A stretch of 64,000 bases of DNA from Chiridota heheva (Eukaryota > Echinodermata > Holothuroidea > Apodida > Chiridotidae): the NCBI GenBank assembly GCA_020152595.1, contig JAIGNY010001249.1:771001-835000 (forward strand), in the 5' to 3' direction. This document shows positions 1 to 13,700 of this stretch, piece after piece (the first letter of the stretch is position 1; every line of letters starts with the position of its first letter). The position numbers were made by a program, and so were the translations under genes. Under the pieces are notes generated by a model, which was given only the letters and a program-made list of their open reading frames with translations, was not told where the DNA came from and did no database searches.

Positions 1-1950
1 TATTTAGCACCAACAGGAGTTTCATCATACATTTTTCTCATCTACATAAGTGAAATTTCATGATTATCATTTTTGTGCATCCTTTCCATCCATCTATCTA
101 CCCATGCATCCTTCTTTGTGTCACCTTCTTTTGCACACCCAGGTCATCATGTTTCTCCCATAGATGTCAATGGTAAAATAAGAGATAATAACTTTGGTAA
201 ATTTGTCATATTTTTCATTCTTTATGCAGTTTGATCTGTGCAGTAGAAGCTGGTTTTGTATCTATACTATCAATTATTGAAGTTTTATGGTATTGCTTGA
301 AAACAACTTAAAGATTGCAATTCTTTGGTCATAGCAGGTTGTAACTAAACCTCATGAAGAAATAGAATTTGATACCATCAGCATCTAGAAAATATTCTTT
401 TCCATGGTATTATCACTGATAGGTAAAATCTTATCACTGATAGGTAAAAAGAATATATAAACATTTGCCCATCAAAGCCCATAGCTACATCATTGGTAAC
501 ATGTAAGAATTGTCTAATGGATGCTGAATTAAAGATTGTTTGTAAATAAAGACAAATTTGTAAATACATAATTAAAAGAGAATTTAATGAAAAATTTCAA
601 TTGTCTGTCTGGTAGAAAACAAACCATTGGCTGTTTGTTTTTTTTTTGTATTGTTTTTCACCGGTACTAAGTTTCCTAGATAAATATTTACCAAAGTATG
701 TCGATTCCTGTGTCAAGTTTGTTTTTCACAGAAGTTTGAATGTGAGTCACATCCTTTTGTGGTTTCTGGAATATTTGCCACACAGCAAAAATATTTGTGG
801 TCTTTATTAATAATTTTGACAAATTTGACAAAAACCAGCTAACTACTGCCAAGGTTAAGCATGTTGTCACAGACCATATTTAAACTTTGTCTCTTTATGT
901 ATGAAAGTACCAGCTTGCTCATGAATATTCATATATTATACTCATGAAATTGTTTTAAATGTGTCTCATGTATCCATTGCAGCAGTTTGTACAGAAAATT
1001 ATGTTGTTCGAGTTGAAAGCATATTTGACGTGACTATCTTTGTTGAACATAATATTGCATTGCTTGACCATATTATTAGATGAATTCTAGCCATGTAATT
1101 CCAAAGACATGTACATATGTTGTTTACTTCAACTGCAGCCTGCATTGCATTGTCACAAAGCAAGTTATTTTTTAGCCAAATTATGTATACATAATATCTA
1201 CTGATTTTGTAGAAAAGGAATTAAAGAGTTGTAAATCTATAGAAGTGTGTTTGTAGACAAAAAAATATAACAAGTTGGTTTTCATTGCAGTGTAATTTGA
1301 TGGAGTGTATATAGCAGTTGATGGTGCGCTTTGAAATACCAGTGGCACCTAGACAATATTAGGAAATAAGTCAGGACAAAATTGATTTAAAATCATAAAT
1401 GTAGCAACTTCCCACCAAAATCAGTTAAAATCGAACCATTTTACAATTCTTTCAATCTGAGATTAGGGATTTTGCATTTATCAGTTGAATCGCTCTTTTA
1501 TTTTATTTTATTTACTCCGTATTTTTTATTTTTTTGGCCTACAAAAATTTGAAGAGGTCCATTACCATGTCACTTGGGTTTAAATTTTGAGATGTGTAGC
1601 ATTTGTGCACAAAGTAGGTTAGGACAACACCTAGCCAAAAGACTTCAGATGAGTAGAGTGATTTGATCATAATGAGAAAATATAAGGGCAAATAAACTGA
1701 TAGTTAATTTAACAACTTGAACATTTTTATTCACCCAGTGAAGAAAAATCTTTAGTTTGTGTAATTTGGAATGTTTGAACTTTGTTAGTGGTGATTAACT
1801 AGCTAGATTTATTTTTACAGATGTAGTTGATAGGATTAATTCTCAGATTTTATTCTTTGTTAGTTTGAGGAAGTAGAGCTGTATTTGTGTGGAATTGTGG
1901 CTCTTACACAGTTACAAAACTTTTAGATATAGACCTTAAGTGTGCTGTAT
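1..1950. other. Non-coding, presumed laminin intron or upstream sequence
   Basis: AT-rich sequence with stops in all frames and no recognisable laminin domain IV exon. Short open frames here show no family resemblance and no codon bias. I see nothing else to report in it. Confidence 0.6.
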
Positions 1951-1958
1951 AATACTAG

Positions 1959-2592
1959 TAGTGCTGTCATGACTTGGCGATTATTGCGATATCTCTTTTC
2001 CCACGACATGAAATATGCCTCTCGCGACATATCGTGATACCAAAACTAATAATCAACTAAGAAAATTTTGCGCAACTAGACTAGGCTACTTCGTACGTTA
2101 CAATTTAACAATACAGTATTAGATTTAAAAGTCAAGTTTAGGCCATTACAAACTTGCAAAAAAATCGTGAAACATAAAAATGAAAATAAAATTAAAAATT
2201 GTGCTCCGTCACCCCACAATGGCACGTTCCGATGTAAGTTGGTAGAAAGAACAAAAATTGGCCCAGAACATGCTTTTTAGGCTATGACTTGGATGATTCA
2301 TGATCACATTGACTGAATTACCAAACACGTGCATGATGTGTTAGTAATGAACGTAATAGTCACATGATCATGTCGTCTGCTAGGTATATAAATATTTTTT
2401 CTTGCATTTATCTTAAAAGAAGGCTAGGTATATATAGATATTTTTTTCTTGCATTCATCTTAAAAGAAGCAACGTTTATAGTGATATTAACAATTGGCAT
2501 CGTGAGTCAGTTTTCTGAAAAGTCGCAATATACCAATATATTGCAATATTTTTCTCCACGGTAATTGATACGTTTTTTTTATGACAGCACTA
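1959..2592. mobile_element. hAT-type non-autonomous DNA element with 12-bp terminal inverted repeats
   Basis: The ends TAGTGCTGTCAT (1959-1970) and ATGACAGCACTA (2581-2592) are exact inverted repeats. The 8 bp outside each end, AATACTAG and AATACCAA, agree at 6 of 8 positions, as expected for an aged 8-bp target duplication. The ends are rich in CGATAT/ATATCG words. No transposase frame is present, so it is a 634-bp internally deleted or MITE-like copy. Confidence 0.72.
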
Positions 2593-2600
2593 AATACCAA

Positions 2601-4103
2601 ACATCTTGTATAGTGTCTGTGGGTTTGTCTTTAAGAATTAGTCATGTTTAATACAGAACAGTTTTGCGTTTGGGATGGAATTCAATTATAAATCCCACGG
2701 CCTGCCAGTGTCATCTGTACATCAAATTGATCAGTTTTGTTAAAGAGATCATAAGTTTATTCACTGATGTTAAATAGGAAAGCCAGAAAATAAAAAAGCA
2801 TATAATAACATCATAATTCATACAAGTGTGACCAAATTGCTTCATGTTTTCTCGTGACCTTTCTTCCATCCATGTGACCACAGCTGGTAAGTTATATCTC
2901 TCTGCCAATGGGTATCTGTACAAAGCACGAGCACAATGGGTCTCTTAGTGGACAGTTTTCTTTCCTTTTTCTTTGTATATTTATTTTTTTCTTTCGTGCT
3001 TGAATTAATTAACGTAGTAGATTAAGCTTGCATATATGGTCGTTCTCTGCATCAGTTATTTTTTCCATATTACAAAGGAACTGACAGTATAATATTTTAT
3101 TTTTATTTTTAAATGACAGTCATTGTTATTTTATGTTATGCCATAGCAGTTCCTTAGTTTGAGAATTGCATCATTAGCTATAGAGCAAGCTCTGCTGCAA
3201 TTGCTGCAGGTAGTAAGAAATGCTTACCTGTGCTTGCCTTGGAAAAGTGTAATGATTATTTGTTGTTCGTTCAAACTAACATAAAAAGTCCTTAATACTT
3301 ATAATTGGAATGTATTTATTTTGAATAGAATAGTCTCTCCATGCTGTTTAAATTTTCTCCTCCTCGTTTGATGTTTTCCTACTTCCAAGACCTTCCTTGT
3401 CCAACCTCAGAATTGTGTTCGTTTTGCATCTCACATGAATGTAAAAGTAATTGGTGTGTCAAAATTCGGCTCTGCACAGTTTGTTTTCCTTTTAAGAAAT
3501 TAGAGAAAGAATGAGAAATTAGAAAAAGGGTTTAAAATAAATTCAGAAAAAAGAAGAAATTTTAAAGAGATAAAAAAAATCATTATCAAACACAAACAAT
3601 TTGTGATTATCAAAACAATTCGGTTATGTCATTTGTAAATTACCTTGCGTTAGACTAGTTAGGAAAAAGAATAACCACTTAACATCTTAAATTCACCTTT
3701 GAGAAGGTGTCGTCCTTTTTGTCTTATCGGAATTAAATCGAATCAAATGCCATTTGATGGAAATTGGGGTGTCATTAAAATTGTCTACCTGTGATATTTG
3801 ACCTATTTGCATCAAACTATCAATGTTCATTTTACCTTGCTACACCCCTGCTTATTTCACAACAACAATCCAGAAAAAATTCTTCAATGTTCTCATTTTG
3901 GGTTAGGGAACTGAATTTGACTTAAGTGTGTTTTCCAAAACTCCAAAATGTGTCTTAAAATATGTGAATTAAACTGTTCTTCCTTTGTGTGACCTATTTG
4001 AGCAACTTAATTTTGTTCATGTGCACTACAGAAGCAAATGTATACAGAGTGCACTGCACCCTCACAGAAACATGTCCCTTACAATAATTAACGTCTCTGA
4101 GTT
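2601..4103. other. Non-coding, nothing recognised
   Basis: AT-rich sequence without splice-bounded coding blocks or clear repeats. Runs such as AGAAATTAGAAAAAG near 3490-3560 look like the A-rich degenerate repeat seen at 21.8 kb and 58 kb. Confidence 0.5.
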
Positions 4104-4560
4104 ATGAAATAAGCCACACCCACCATAGAAATGTAGTACCTAGGTGGGGCAAAGAAAGCTCAAATCCGCAATTGTGCATTACCAATGCATTGACATTTAA
4201 AAGTTCGCGAGGCTTGTCGCAAGCTTTGATCTGTTTATGGCATTTCTCTGGATTTTCAGAATTTTAGCAAATGAGATCAACAAAATTCAGTTTGCTAAAC
4301 TGTTCTGGGTAGCAGCAATCAGACTTACAAAGCCCACAGCTTGCCCGTAAGCACAAATTTTGTTCACCATTATGCCGTCACTCAGTCTGTGTGTACAGTA
4401 AATTGCATTGACTACATGAGCGCGCACCGGTAGCTAGTTGTACTGTACCAGTACCGTGTAGGATCTTTGCCCTTGTTGGTTATGCAGATTTTGTTGCTAG
4501 GCAAATTCATGCAGTGATTAATTGAAAAAGCTGTCAATCATCCAACTCAGACAGGTTAAT
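4104..4560 (+). mobile_element. Dispersed repeat, copy 1 (inverted copy at 12025-12432)
   Basis: This stretch matches the reverse complement of 12025-12432 along nearly its whole length. Shared landmarks are AAATAAGCCACACCCACCAT at the left, ACCAATGCATTGACATTTA, TTTTAGCAAA, and GATTAATTGAAAAAGCTGTC at the right. It is non-coding. Class unknown: SINE or DNA-element remnant. Confidence 0.65.
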
Positions 4561-5185
4561 TGATATGTTGGTACACATTAATCTTTGACCCTTCCTTCCC
4601 CCAAATATGGTTGATGAGAAACCCTGTATTTACCGTTGCAGAAGTTTGTCCAGTTTTTGTGTTAGTTGGTCTAATATTCATTGTTATTTCCCCCAAGGTT
4701 TTACTCCTTTCAATTTGCCATGTTATGAGTCAGAAAATGGTATTTGTTTCTGATTCATGAATGTTTGTTTAAAGCTGTTTACTGTATTTGTAATACTTAT
4801 CAATTGTTTGCTTTGCCCATTTTAGAAACACTCTTTAATAATTGAATAATGTTTACACAGTACGATCTATGTGATAGATATAGATTTATTTACAGTATTC
4901 TTATGCTTTAGAGTACAATTGTAGTGTGCTTGTAGTGTAGTGAGAGTAATAGCAAATATCTTGCAAGTGGTTAAAAACATTAAGTATGTATGTGACTAAC
5001 ATGAGGATATGTCATTAAGCAAGACACCAATTATGCAGTGTTTCAAAATAGCTAATATTTAAAAAGGTTCAATAATTGAAAACTTCAACTTTGTAGTTGT
5101 CAAGAAAATTTTGATTGTGGTTGAAGTAGGGGATTTCAGATAATGCTCAAACCCTGTGGCAGAATGATATTAATACCAAAAGGTG
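4561..5185. other. Non-coding, nothing recognised
   Basis: AT-rich, no supported exon. The 66-residue open frame starting at 4560 has no splice context or family resemblance. Confidence 0.5.
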
Positions 5186-6505
5186 TATTTACATGGTACC
5201 GTTTGAGGGATATTTACATGGTACCAAGAGCCTTACCATTTGGGGGATGTTTACATGGTACCAAGGGCCATACAGTTTGAGGGATATTTACATGGTACCA
5301 TGGGCCATACCGTTTAAGGGATATTTACATGGTGCCAAGGGCCATACCGTTTGATGGATATTTACATGGTACCAAGAGCCATACCGTTTGAGGGATATTT
5401 ACATGGTACCAAGGGCCATACCGTTTGAGGGATATTTACCAAGGGCCGTACCATCTGAGGGATATTTACATGGTACCAAGGGCCATACCGTTTGAGGGAT
5501 ATTTACATGGTACCAAAAGCCCTACCGTTTTGAGGGATATTTACATGGTACCAAGAGCCATACTGTTTGAGGGATATTTACATGGTACCAAGGGCCATAC
5601 CGTTTGAGGGTTATTTACATGGTACCAAGAGCCATACCGTTTGAGTGATATTTACATGGCACCAAGAGCCATACCGTTTGAGGGATATTTACATGGTACC
5701 AAGGGCCATACCGTTTGAGGGATATTTACATGGTACCAAGGGCCATACCGTTTGAGGGATATTTACATGGTACCAAGGGCCATACAGTTTGAGGGATATT
5801 TACATGGTACCAAGAGCCCTATTGTTTGAGTGATATTTACATGGTACCAAGAGCCATACTGTTTGAGGGATATTAACATGGTACCAAGGGCCATACCGTT
5901 TGAGGGTTATTTACATGGTACCAAGAGCCATACCATTTGAGGGATATTTACATGGTACAAAGAGCCATACCGTTTGAGGGATATTTACATGGTACCAAGG
6001 GCCATACCGTCTGAGGGATATTTACATGGTACCAAGAGCCATACCGTTTTGAGGATATTTACATGGTACCAAGGGCCATACCATTTGAGGGATATTTACA
6101 TGGTACCAAGGGCCATACCGTTTGAGGGGTATTTACATGGTACCAAGGGCCTTACCGATTTGAGGGATATTTACATGGTACAAAGCCAAGGGCTATACCG
6201 TATGAAGGGTATTTACATGGTACCAAGAGCCATACCATTTGAGGGAAATTAACATGGTACCAAGGGCCACACCGTTTGAGGGATATTTACATGGTACCAA
6301 GGGCCATACCGTTTGAGGGGTATTTACATTGTACCAAGGGCCATACCGTTTTGAGGGATATTTACATGGTACCAAGGGCTATACTGATTGAAGGGTGTTT
6401 ACATGGTACCAAGAGCCATACCGTTTTGAGGGATATTTACATGGTACCAAGGGCCATACCGTTTGAGGGATATTTACATGGTACCAAGGGCCACACTGTT
6501 TGACA
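5186..6505. repeat. 37-bp minisatellite, about 35 copies
   Basis: Tandem unit of 37 bp. Its core is GGGATATTTACATGGTACCA followed by AGGGCCATACCGTTTGA, so nearly every unit has a GGTACC site. Copies differ by scattered substitutions and some 1-bp indels. Because 37 is not a multiple of 3, three units read through as a 37-residue pseudo-repeat, which explains the long open frames on both strands. No coding role is supported. Confidence 0.93.
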
Positions 6506-7583
6506 TCTCAGAAAACTTCAAATGTTTGATACAGAAGATTGATACATTTTTTTAATTTTTTTTGAGGTGCAGGGGGAGGGGGATTTGAAACTGCATATTA
6601 AGAAGATATATAGGAATGAAAATAATGTATTTTATAACCAATTGTGGCAGGGTGCGTCACCACTGTGGCAAAGCTAAGCTCAGGTGTGATGTTTTTCACA
6701 TGCTTCCAATTCTTGTGTTTTATTTGTAGCACAGAAAAATAAAAGAAGTATTTCATTCCTGAGTTGATTAAAAGCTTTTGAATTTTTCTGCACTTGCACC
6801 ATATGCTTGTATATTGTGATTGATTGCAAAATGTAGTAGGTAGCTTAAATTTCACTGCAGCCTGTCAAATTTGTCACTAACAATTTATCCAATTTGTTCC
6901 ATTGTAATAGAAATCTATATATTTTTTGTGACCATATATCCCTGTCTATGAAAAATTGGATTTAATTGTATTCCTACACATTCAAGCTATTAAGTAAGTT
7001 TAGTAATGACCAAAAATCAATTTCTTCCATTGCTTGATTATTAATTTGCATAGTTAAATGCAGAGTACAGAGATTGTCTTAATAACACGTGTACTATCAT
7101 AATCTGTCATTGACTTGAATTCATTGCTTCATTTTTCATGATATTCTGTTTTAAAGGCATTGATAGAGGGAAAACGTGGGTTAGATTCCTAGATACAACT
7201 AACCCTAAAAGCAAAATAATCTAAAGATTGTTTGTCGTGCTCCCTCATTTTCCACCTATCAAATCGTTGTCCTCACTTCCTCCTTTTCCTTATCCAGTAA
7301 TTGTTTCCTTGGCTCCCAAATTTGTTATGTGTGAAGAGATGGAAGTTATATCTTTGGTTGGCAACTTTTATAAAGCAGATGTCAAGGTGGTGTTTCTTAG
7401 AGTAATGATATGTTAAATATGTTTAAAAACAAATATGGCTTGACCGATATTAACATAAAAAAGCACCTCAAAGTTTAAGATGAGCCAGTGACTGAATTGG
7501 TAATAAGTTGCAGAGTTCCAGAAATACCTTCTTAGGGTTTTAGTTTGTTGTAATTTGTTTTATTCAATCATATTTTTCTGCAG
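6506..7583. other. Non-coding intron end before laminin exon a
   Basis: Unique AT-rich sequence up to the acceptor of exon a. No domain IV exon is visible in either the frame or the splice pattern expected. Confidence 0.6.
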
Positions 7584-7727
7584 CTTGTGAGTGTAACCCA
7601 ACTGGTTCTCTCAGTTCAATTTGTGACGAGTTTGGTGGACAATGCCAGTGTAAACCGAATGTGATCGGTCGTAAATGTGACATGTGTGCCCCTGGAACCT
7701 TTGGATTTGGACCAAATGGATGTACAC
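7584..7727 (+). CDS. LAMB1-like: Laminin beta exon a: first EGF module of domain III
   Basis: Acceptor TTTTTCTGCAG, donor GTAAGT, phase 1 at both ends, 144 nt. The translation [19 protein letters not shown] continues into [20 protein letters not shown]. This is the first laminin EGF module after domain IV in beta chains, where GSLSS.C and APGTFGFGP are typical. The preceding domain IV exon is not in the 7.5 kb upstream, so the upstream intron is longer than that. Confidence 0.95.
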
Positions 7728-10700
7728 GTAAGTATCCATTTAAAGGGTTGCATTGTTTGTGATCAATTAGGTGTACTATCATAATCTGTCATATATCACA
7801 GTATTGACAAATTGGTTTTACGTAACTTTCTTTAAGTTTTCCATCAGGAACCCCCCAAATGGCCTGCAGGCAAGTTTCAACACATGAGTATGTCATCCTG
7901 CAAAAGATGGTTGATAGTCAATATTCAAACACTTGAAAAGTTGTTCCTGTTCTTTTGAACGTATTCACGCCCACTCGAATTTATGAATATATAATAAGTT
8001 TAAATGTGCCATTTGTTGACGATGATTTCAAGGTCAAGGAATGTGTAAATGATGGTCATTTTTGCAAAACTTTTAGTTAAAAGTTGAATAATTATGTTTG
8101 TTAGTGTTTTAAACTTATCATTCATTGAAAAAAGGAAAAAATTTACAGACAAAAAGAACATTACAAAACTAAAAAATTTACCCTATGAATTTGTCCTATG
8201 CGATGTGGGTAATCATTTTCGCAACAGTGATTTTTGACTATGTGATGTAGAATTTTCTTTTACACATCTTTCGAATAATATTTAATCCTAAAACCTGCTA
8301 AACCAGTCAGGAGCATGGCACATACAGACCTATTCCTAGGCCAGTGCTATTGGTGTATTCATATCACCTGACAACATCACCACCCAGATTAATATGCAAA
8401 TAATGGACTATACATACCCACGTGGAGTCATGATTGCGAGTGATGCAAGCTTAGCTAGCCTAATATGTGCACCTATCCTACACTTAGTGAAAAGGATAGG
8501 CTATATGACCATGGTGAACTTGGAGGTTTTAAGTGAAATTTATGATCCATGATCTTGATGAATTTATTATGTAAATCAATTAAAGAATATGAGGGTGACA
8601 TCCCCGAAAATAGATTACGGAATTAGGCCTAAAATAAAAAAGAATAAATCAAAAATTCGGAATCATGCATTGGCATGAAAAAATGAAAAAAAACCTTAGG
8701 GTGTACTACTAAATGATGCAGTTTGAAGTCCAAGTTGAAAATGAAATCTGTGATAGGCTGAAGTTAGGCTCTAACGTTACTGCTAAACTTTCCCCAAATA
8801 AATCCTTTTCAGCTAGAAATTACTATTAAAGTATTATATACATCCACTCCTGTGAAGTAACACTATAGGCCCACAATAAACTCCTCGGAAACGATGAAAA
8901 ACAACAATTTGGGGAGAAATGCACACTTGGATCTGCTTCTAAACCCCCTAAACGTTTTTGCAAGAAATTGTTTTTGGTATCAAAATGTGGTACATCTTAT
9001 AATCCCTCCGAATAAACCTCACTTAAATTTCAAAACCTGTCAAATCAGTCGAAAGCACAGCAAGTTTTAACTTATTTTTTACATTCCTAAAAATCAATTT
9101 ACTATCTTTGGAGGTAGAATTACCCGATAAACAGAGAAAATGTATATTTTAATAGTTATTTTTCTAAGAATAACACAATAACAAACCTAGGGCTACTTCA
9201 AAAAATTAACCCTGCTCGGAAGGGATTTTATCTGAAGTTGAGGTACCTATTCCAAAATGAAATTACAACTCATCAAAAATGATCGGGTGGGCGGGACTTG
9301 TCTAGAAGAGAATGATGTCAAATGCCTTATTAACTCGAGTTTAAGAATTGACTGGTTGATAAATTAGTAATGTGGTGATACTAGCCATACATAAGGTATA
9401 TAGAAGATGTGCCTGGATTAGTCAACACAGGGTACATAATTATCCAATTCCCAGCAACGAAATTGTAATGTAATTGCTAAGTTTTGCTCATGCAATTTTT
9501 ACTGATGCTGTCCAGTTGTTGTTTTCATAGTATATAAGCTGATTTCCTGTATAGTGGGCATGTGACAAACCTATTTCCCCTCCAGGAGTGTAGTCTCCAT
9601 ATGCTTATGACATCATATGTGCATCCCCTATTTCATATGACATCATATGTGCATCCCCTATTTCTTATGACATCACATGAGCAACCCCTATTTCTTATGA
9701 CATCACATGTGCAACCCCTATTTCTTATGACATCACATGTGCATCCCCTATTTCTTATGACATCACATGTACATCCCCTATTTCTTATGACATCACATGT
9801 GCATCCCCTATTTCATATGACATCATATGTGCATCCCCTATTTCTTATGACATCACATGTGCAACCCCTATTTCTTATGACATCACATGTGCAACCCCTA
9901 TTTCTTATGACATCACATGTGCATCCCCTATTTCTTATGACATCACATGTGCATTCCCTATTTCTTATGACATCACTTGTGCATCCCCTATTTCTTATGA
10001 CATCACATGTGCATCCCCTATTTCTGGTGTTTGACTCATTCAAGGTAATACTTTGATCCTATTTTCTACAGCTTGCGATTGTGACCAGCAAGGTTCTGTC
10101 AGTGAGTTCTGTAATCCATCCACTGGTCAGTGCAGTTGTGATGCAAATGTGTATGGGCGACAGTGCAATGAATGTCAAGTAGGATTCTACAACTTTCCAA
10201 ACTGCAGACAGTGTGAGTGTGGTGGTTTCGCGGTTAGCTGCGAACAACAGACCGGAGTATGCATTGATTGCCAAGGTTACACAACTGGTGATCATTGTGA
10301 AATGTGAGTCTCTTTTTACTTTGGTGGTAATTGAAAAATGTGTTAATCATAAATTTCCCTTTTTTCCTATGATTTATTAAGTATCACCAGGGTATCATAA
10401 CATCTCATTAGCAATCTGGAATAATAAATTGATGTTTCTTCAAATGTAATTGCTGTTGTCAAATGTGAAATGAATAGGTCCTTGCAGTGTTCACACTAAG
10501 GTTCAAAAAATTTATTGGGGGGGAGGCATTTCCCCCTTGTATAATTTTTTTGGGGGGAGATTTTGAAAAAAAAAGTGGGGGAACTTAAGTGTTAAAATTA
10601 TCAGACCTCTTAGTTTTCTCTTAACCATGACGTTATTACTGATTGGTAAGGAACTTAAATTTACTCTTAAATCTGAAAAGTTACTTGTCAAGGATAATAT

Positions 10701-13700
10701 AATGGATAAACAGGTTCGTGCATCAGCAGTTGTATTTTTTTTGTACTATAGAACTGTCTCTTCATCATGTGTTGAGGTATTTGAAGCCTTTGCATTTTGC
10801 TGGTCATTACGTTTTTTTATTTAAAGAATAACTTGTGAAAAATTGGAAGTGAGACATATTTAACAGGGATTGGGATCGACACTGCGGAGCAGTAAATGTT
10901 AAACGTAAAACACAATCAAGTATCACTACACTTAATAATTACGTGACATGTGTATAACTTCCTAAAAATCACGTCATTTCAATTCCCTGCTTATAGCTAC
11001 ATAGGGCCTATTGTACATAACATTCTCAACTAGCAGACGGTATGATTGCATTACTATTGCATTGCGTTACTATTACATTGTATATATCATCACGTTTATC
11101 ACACTTGCACAATTTGTTTTGACCAATGCAACGATGTCACCATCGGGTGAGAGGCCTGTACTGGGCCTGTTTTTTTTCTTTTTTGCCAACTTACATCGGA
11201 GTTTACCGGTATGGGGTGAAGGAAAACCATTCTAAATTAGATTTTATTACTTTTTACAACATTTTTCCGCATTTTAAAGTTTAATCATGGCCTAACTTGT
11301 ACCGTGATAACTACCGTAAGATATAAAGTAGTTCCGCAAAAAAAACTCATCCATTTTCTTTTTTGCGGGATTTTCCCCCTTATTAATTTTTTTGTTTTTT
11401 GAGTGAATTTTATATATTTTTGCGCGAATCCCACAATCCCGCATCTTAATGTGAACACTGGGTCCTTGCTTTTTGGATGAGAATGTTAAATGTTGAGGGA
11501 CGATTAGAGACACATAGGCTACATTAATTGCTACTGTTGAAAGTTTTATGAAAATCTTGTCAAAAAATATCGTGCATGTTCTATCTGTGAAGTTATAAGT
11601 TATATTCAAGAGAGACTTTTCCTTCTATTGTTGTTTTGTTTAACTTATTCCTTGTAGATAAATTTCCTTCCATAAATGTTTTTTTTTATATTAACAAGCT
11701 TTAAAATGTACATTCTGTGCTCATCCAACCTATCTTCTGCGATGCACTTTATACATATTTTTTTGTATTCTTTTTGTTTTTATTATTAGATGTGAGGATG
11801 GTTTCTATGGCGACCCTATTAGGAACATTCCATGTCAGCCATGTTTGTGTCCTGGAGGAGAAGGCAGCACACACCAGTTTGCAAATACTTGCAGTCTCGA
11901 CCATTTCACACAAACTGTCACTTGTGACTGTTACAATGGCTACACTGGTAAGATTGGCTGACTATCATCAAACAAAGCAAAAGCTTGGCCATCATTGGTC
12001 AATTTAAAGCATCTTATTGATCTTAGTTTAACTAACCACTCAAAGTTAAGTGACTGACAGCTTTTTCAACCAATCACCGCATAAATTTGCCTAGCAACAA
12101 AATCTGCATAATTAAGTGAGGCAAAACTCCTACCTGGTACAGAACAGCTAGCTAGCAGCGCACACTTTTGCAGTCAATGCTATATATTGTAGAAAACAAA
12201 ATTGAGACAAAATCCAATTCTCATTACCAAGAATGATTAGCAAACAGAATTTTGTTTATTCCTTTTGCTAAACGCTCAAAAGATCCGGAGAAGTGCCGTA
12301 AATGGATCAAAGCTTGCGGCAGGCCTCACGATCATCTAAATGTCAATGCATTGGTCACACATGATTGCGCATTTGGGGTTTGTTTGCCCCACCTAGTTAC
12401 CACCTTGCTATGGTGGGTGTGGCTTATTTCCTTAATTGGAGAGCTTAATTAATTGGCTTGTATGTTTCATCAAGTAACAGTTTACATTCTGTGATTAATG
12501 CAGACCTGGAAAAATTATACGGTTCCGGCTGTTATAACTGTGGGGAAAATAGGATTTCATGGGAAGAAATTGTTTTTTTCATTAATTTGTGTTTATTTTT
12601 TTTTTTTTGGTTTGCATGTGAAGCATAATGCGAACCTATGTAATTTCGTTTATCTGGCCGTTTCTTCAGAGTTCCTCAGAAAAAGTTTTAAGTTTTTTCA
12701 GATATCCTTATGGAAAGTTAGAATTTCCTTACAAAATTTTTTAGTTTTTCAGAGACACTTGAGACAGATTAAAGACTAATTTCCTTAAAATGTCTACAAA
12801 ACATTTGATATTTCCTCGAAGATAACTGTAAAATGGTATAATTTTTCAATATTCTTCAGAGATCCTCAAGCGTCTCTCTCGTAGCACTGGATATTTGAAA
12901 TCCTTAAGATTCTTTAAAATATTTGGGCACCAACAGTTGTATCAGGCATGATTATTAAACTCCGCCTTTATTATTGTGGTCATTTGCATAAAGTTGCTAC
13001 AGTATATGAACTGACCAGACTTTATTTAGTATGCTCAGTCAGGGAGTGTAACAGGATGTAACTGCATATGGACATAGGGGAAAGATGCCATGTGGGATAT
13101 GGATGGAGGCCATGCGGGACATATGATATAATATATAACATGAGGTATACACCAAGGGCTATATCAAGCATAATTTTTTGACTCCGCCTTTTTTCTTATT
13201 CAACAACTCATTTGCATATAAGTTATTATATGAACTGACACTTTCATACAAAGTATGCTCAATCGGGGACTGATAGCTAGGATGAGACTTCTAATGGAGT
13301 CTATGGGATATGGGGTGGGATGCCATGTGGGACATGGGGTGGGATACCATGTGAAACAGGGTGGAGTGCCATGGAGAATATATGGTGGAATGCCATGCCG
13401 GACATAGGGTGGAATGCCATGGGGTGGGATGTCATTTGGGACATGGTATGGGATGTCATGTGGGACATGGGGTGGGATGCCATGTGGGACATGGGGTGGG
13501 ATGCCATGTGGGACATGGGGTGAGATGCCACGAGTAACACAAGAGTGTGACATAGGTTGGGGTGCCATGTGTGATATAGGGTAGGAGGCCATGGAGACAT
13601 GGGGATGCCATGTGGGACATAAAGTAGGATGTCATTGGGAGGGATACCATGTGGAACATATAGTGGGATCCAATGTGGGACATGAGGTGGGACATCAGTA

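Noticed and set aside
5186..6505. Resembles a CRISPR array (regular repeats of 37 bp)
   Set aside because: Units are directly tandem with no unique spacers, and the context is an animal intron.
7228..7416. Possible missing laminin exon before exon a
   Set aside because: The translation has no domain IV or EGF features and lacks suitable splice borders.
9562..10056. 164-residue open frame of ten-residue repeats
   Set aside because: It is the 30-bp minisatellite in register; no splice site or start context joins it to the laminin message.
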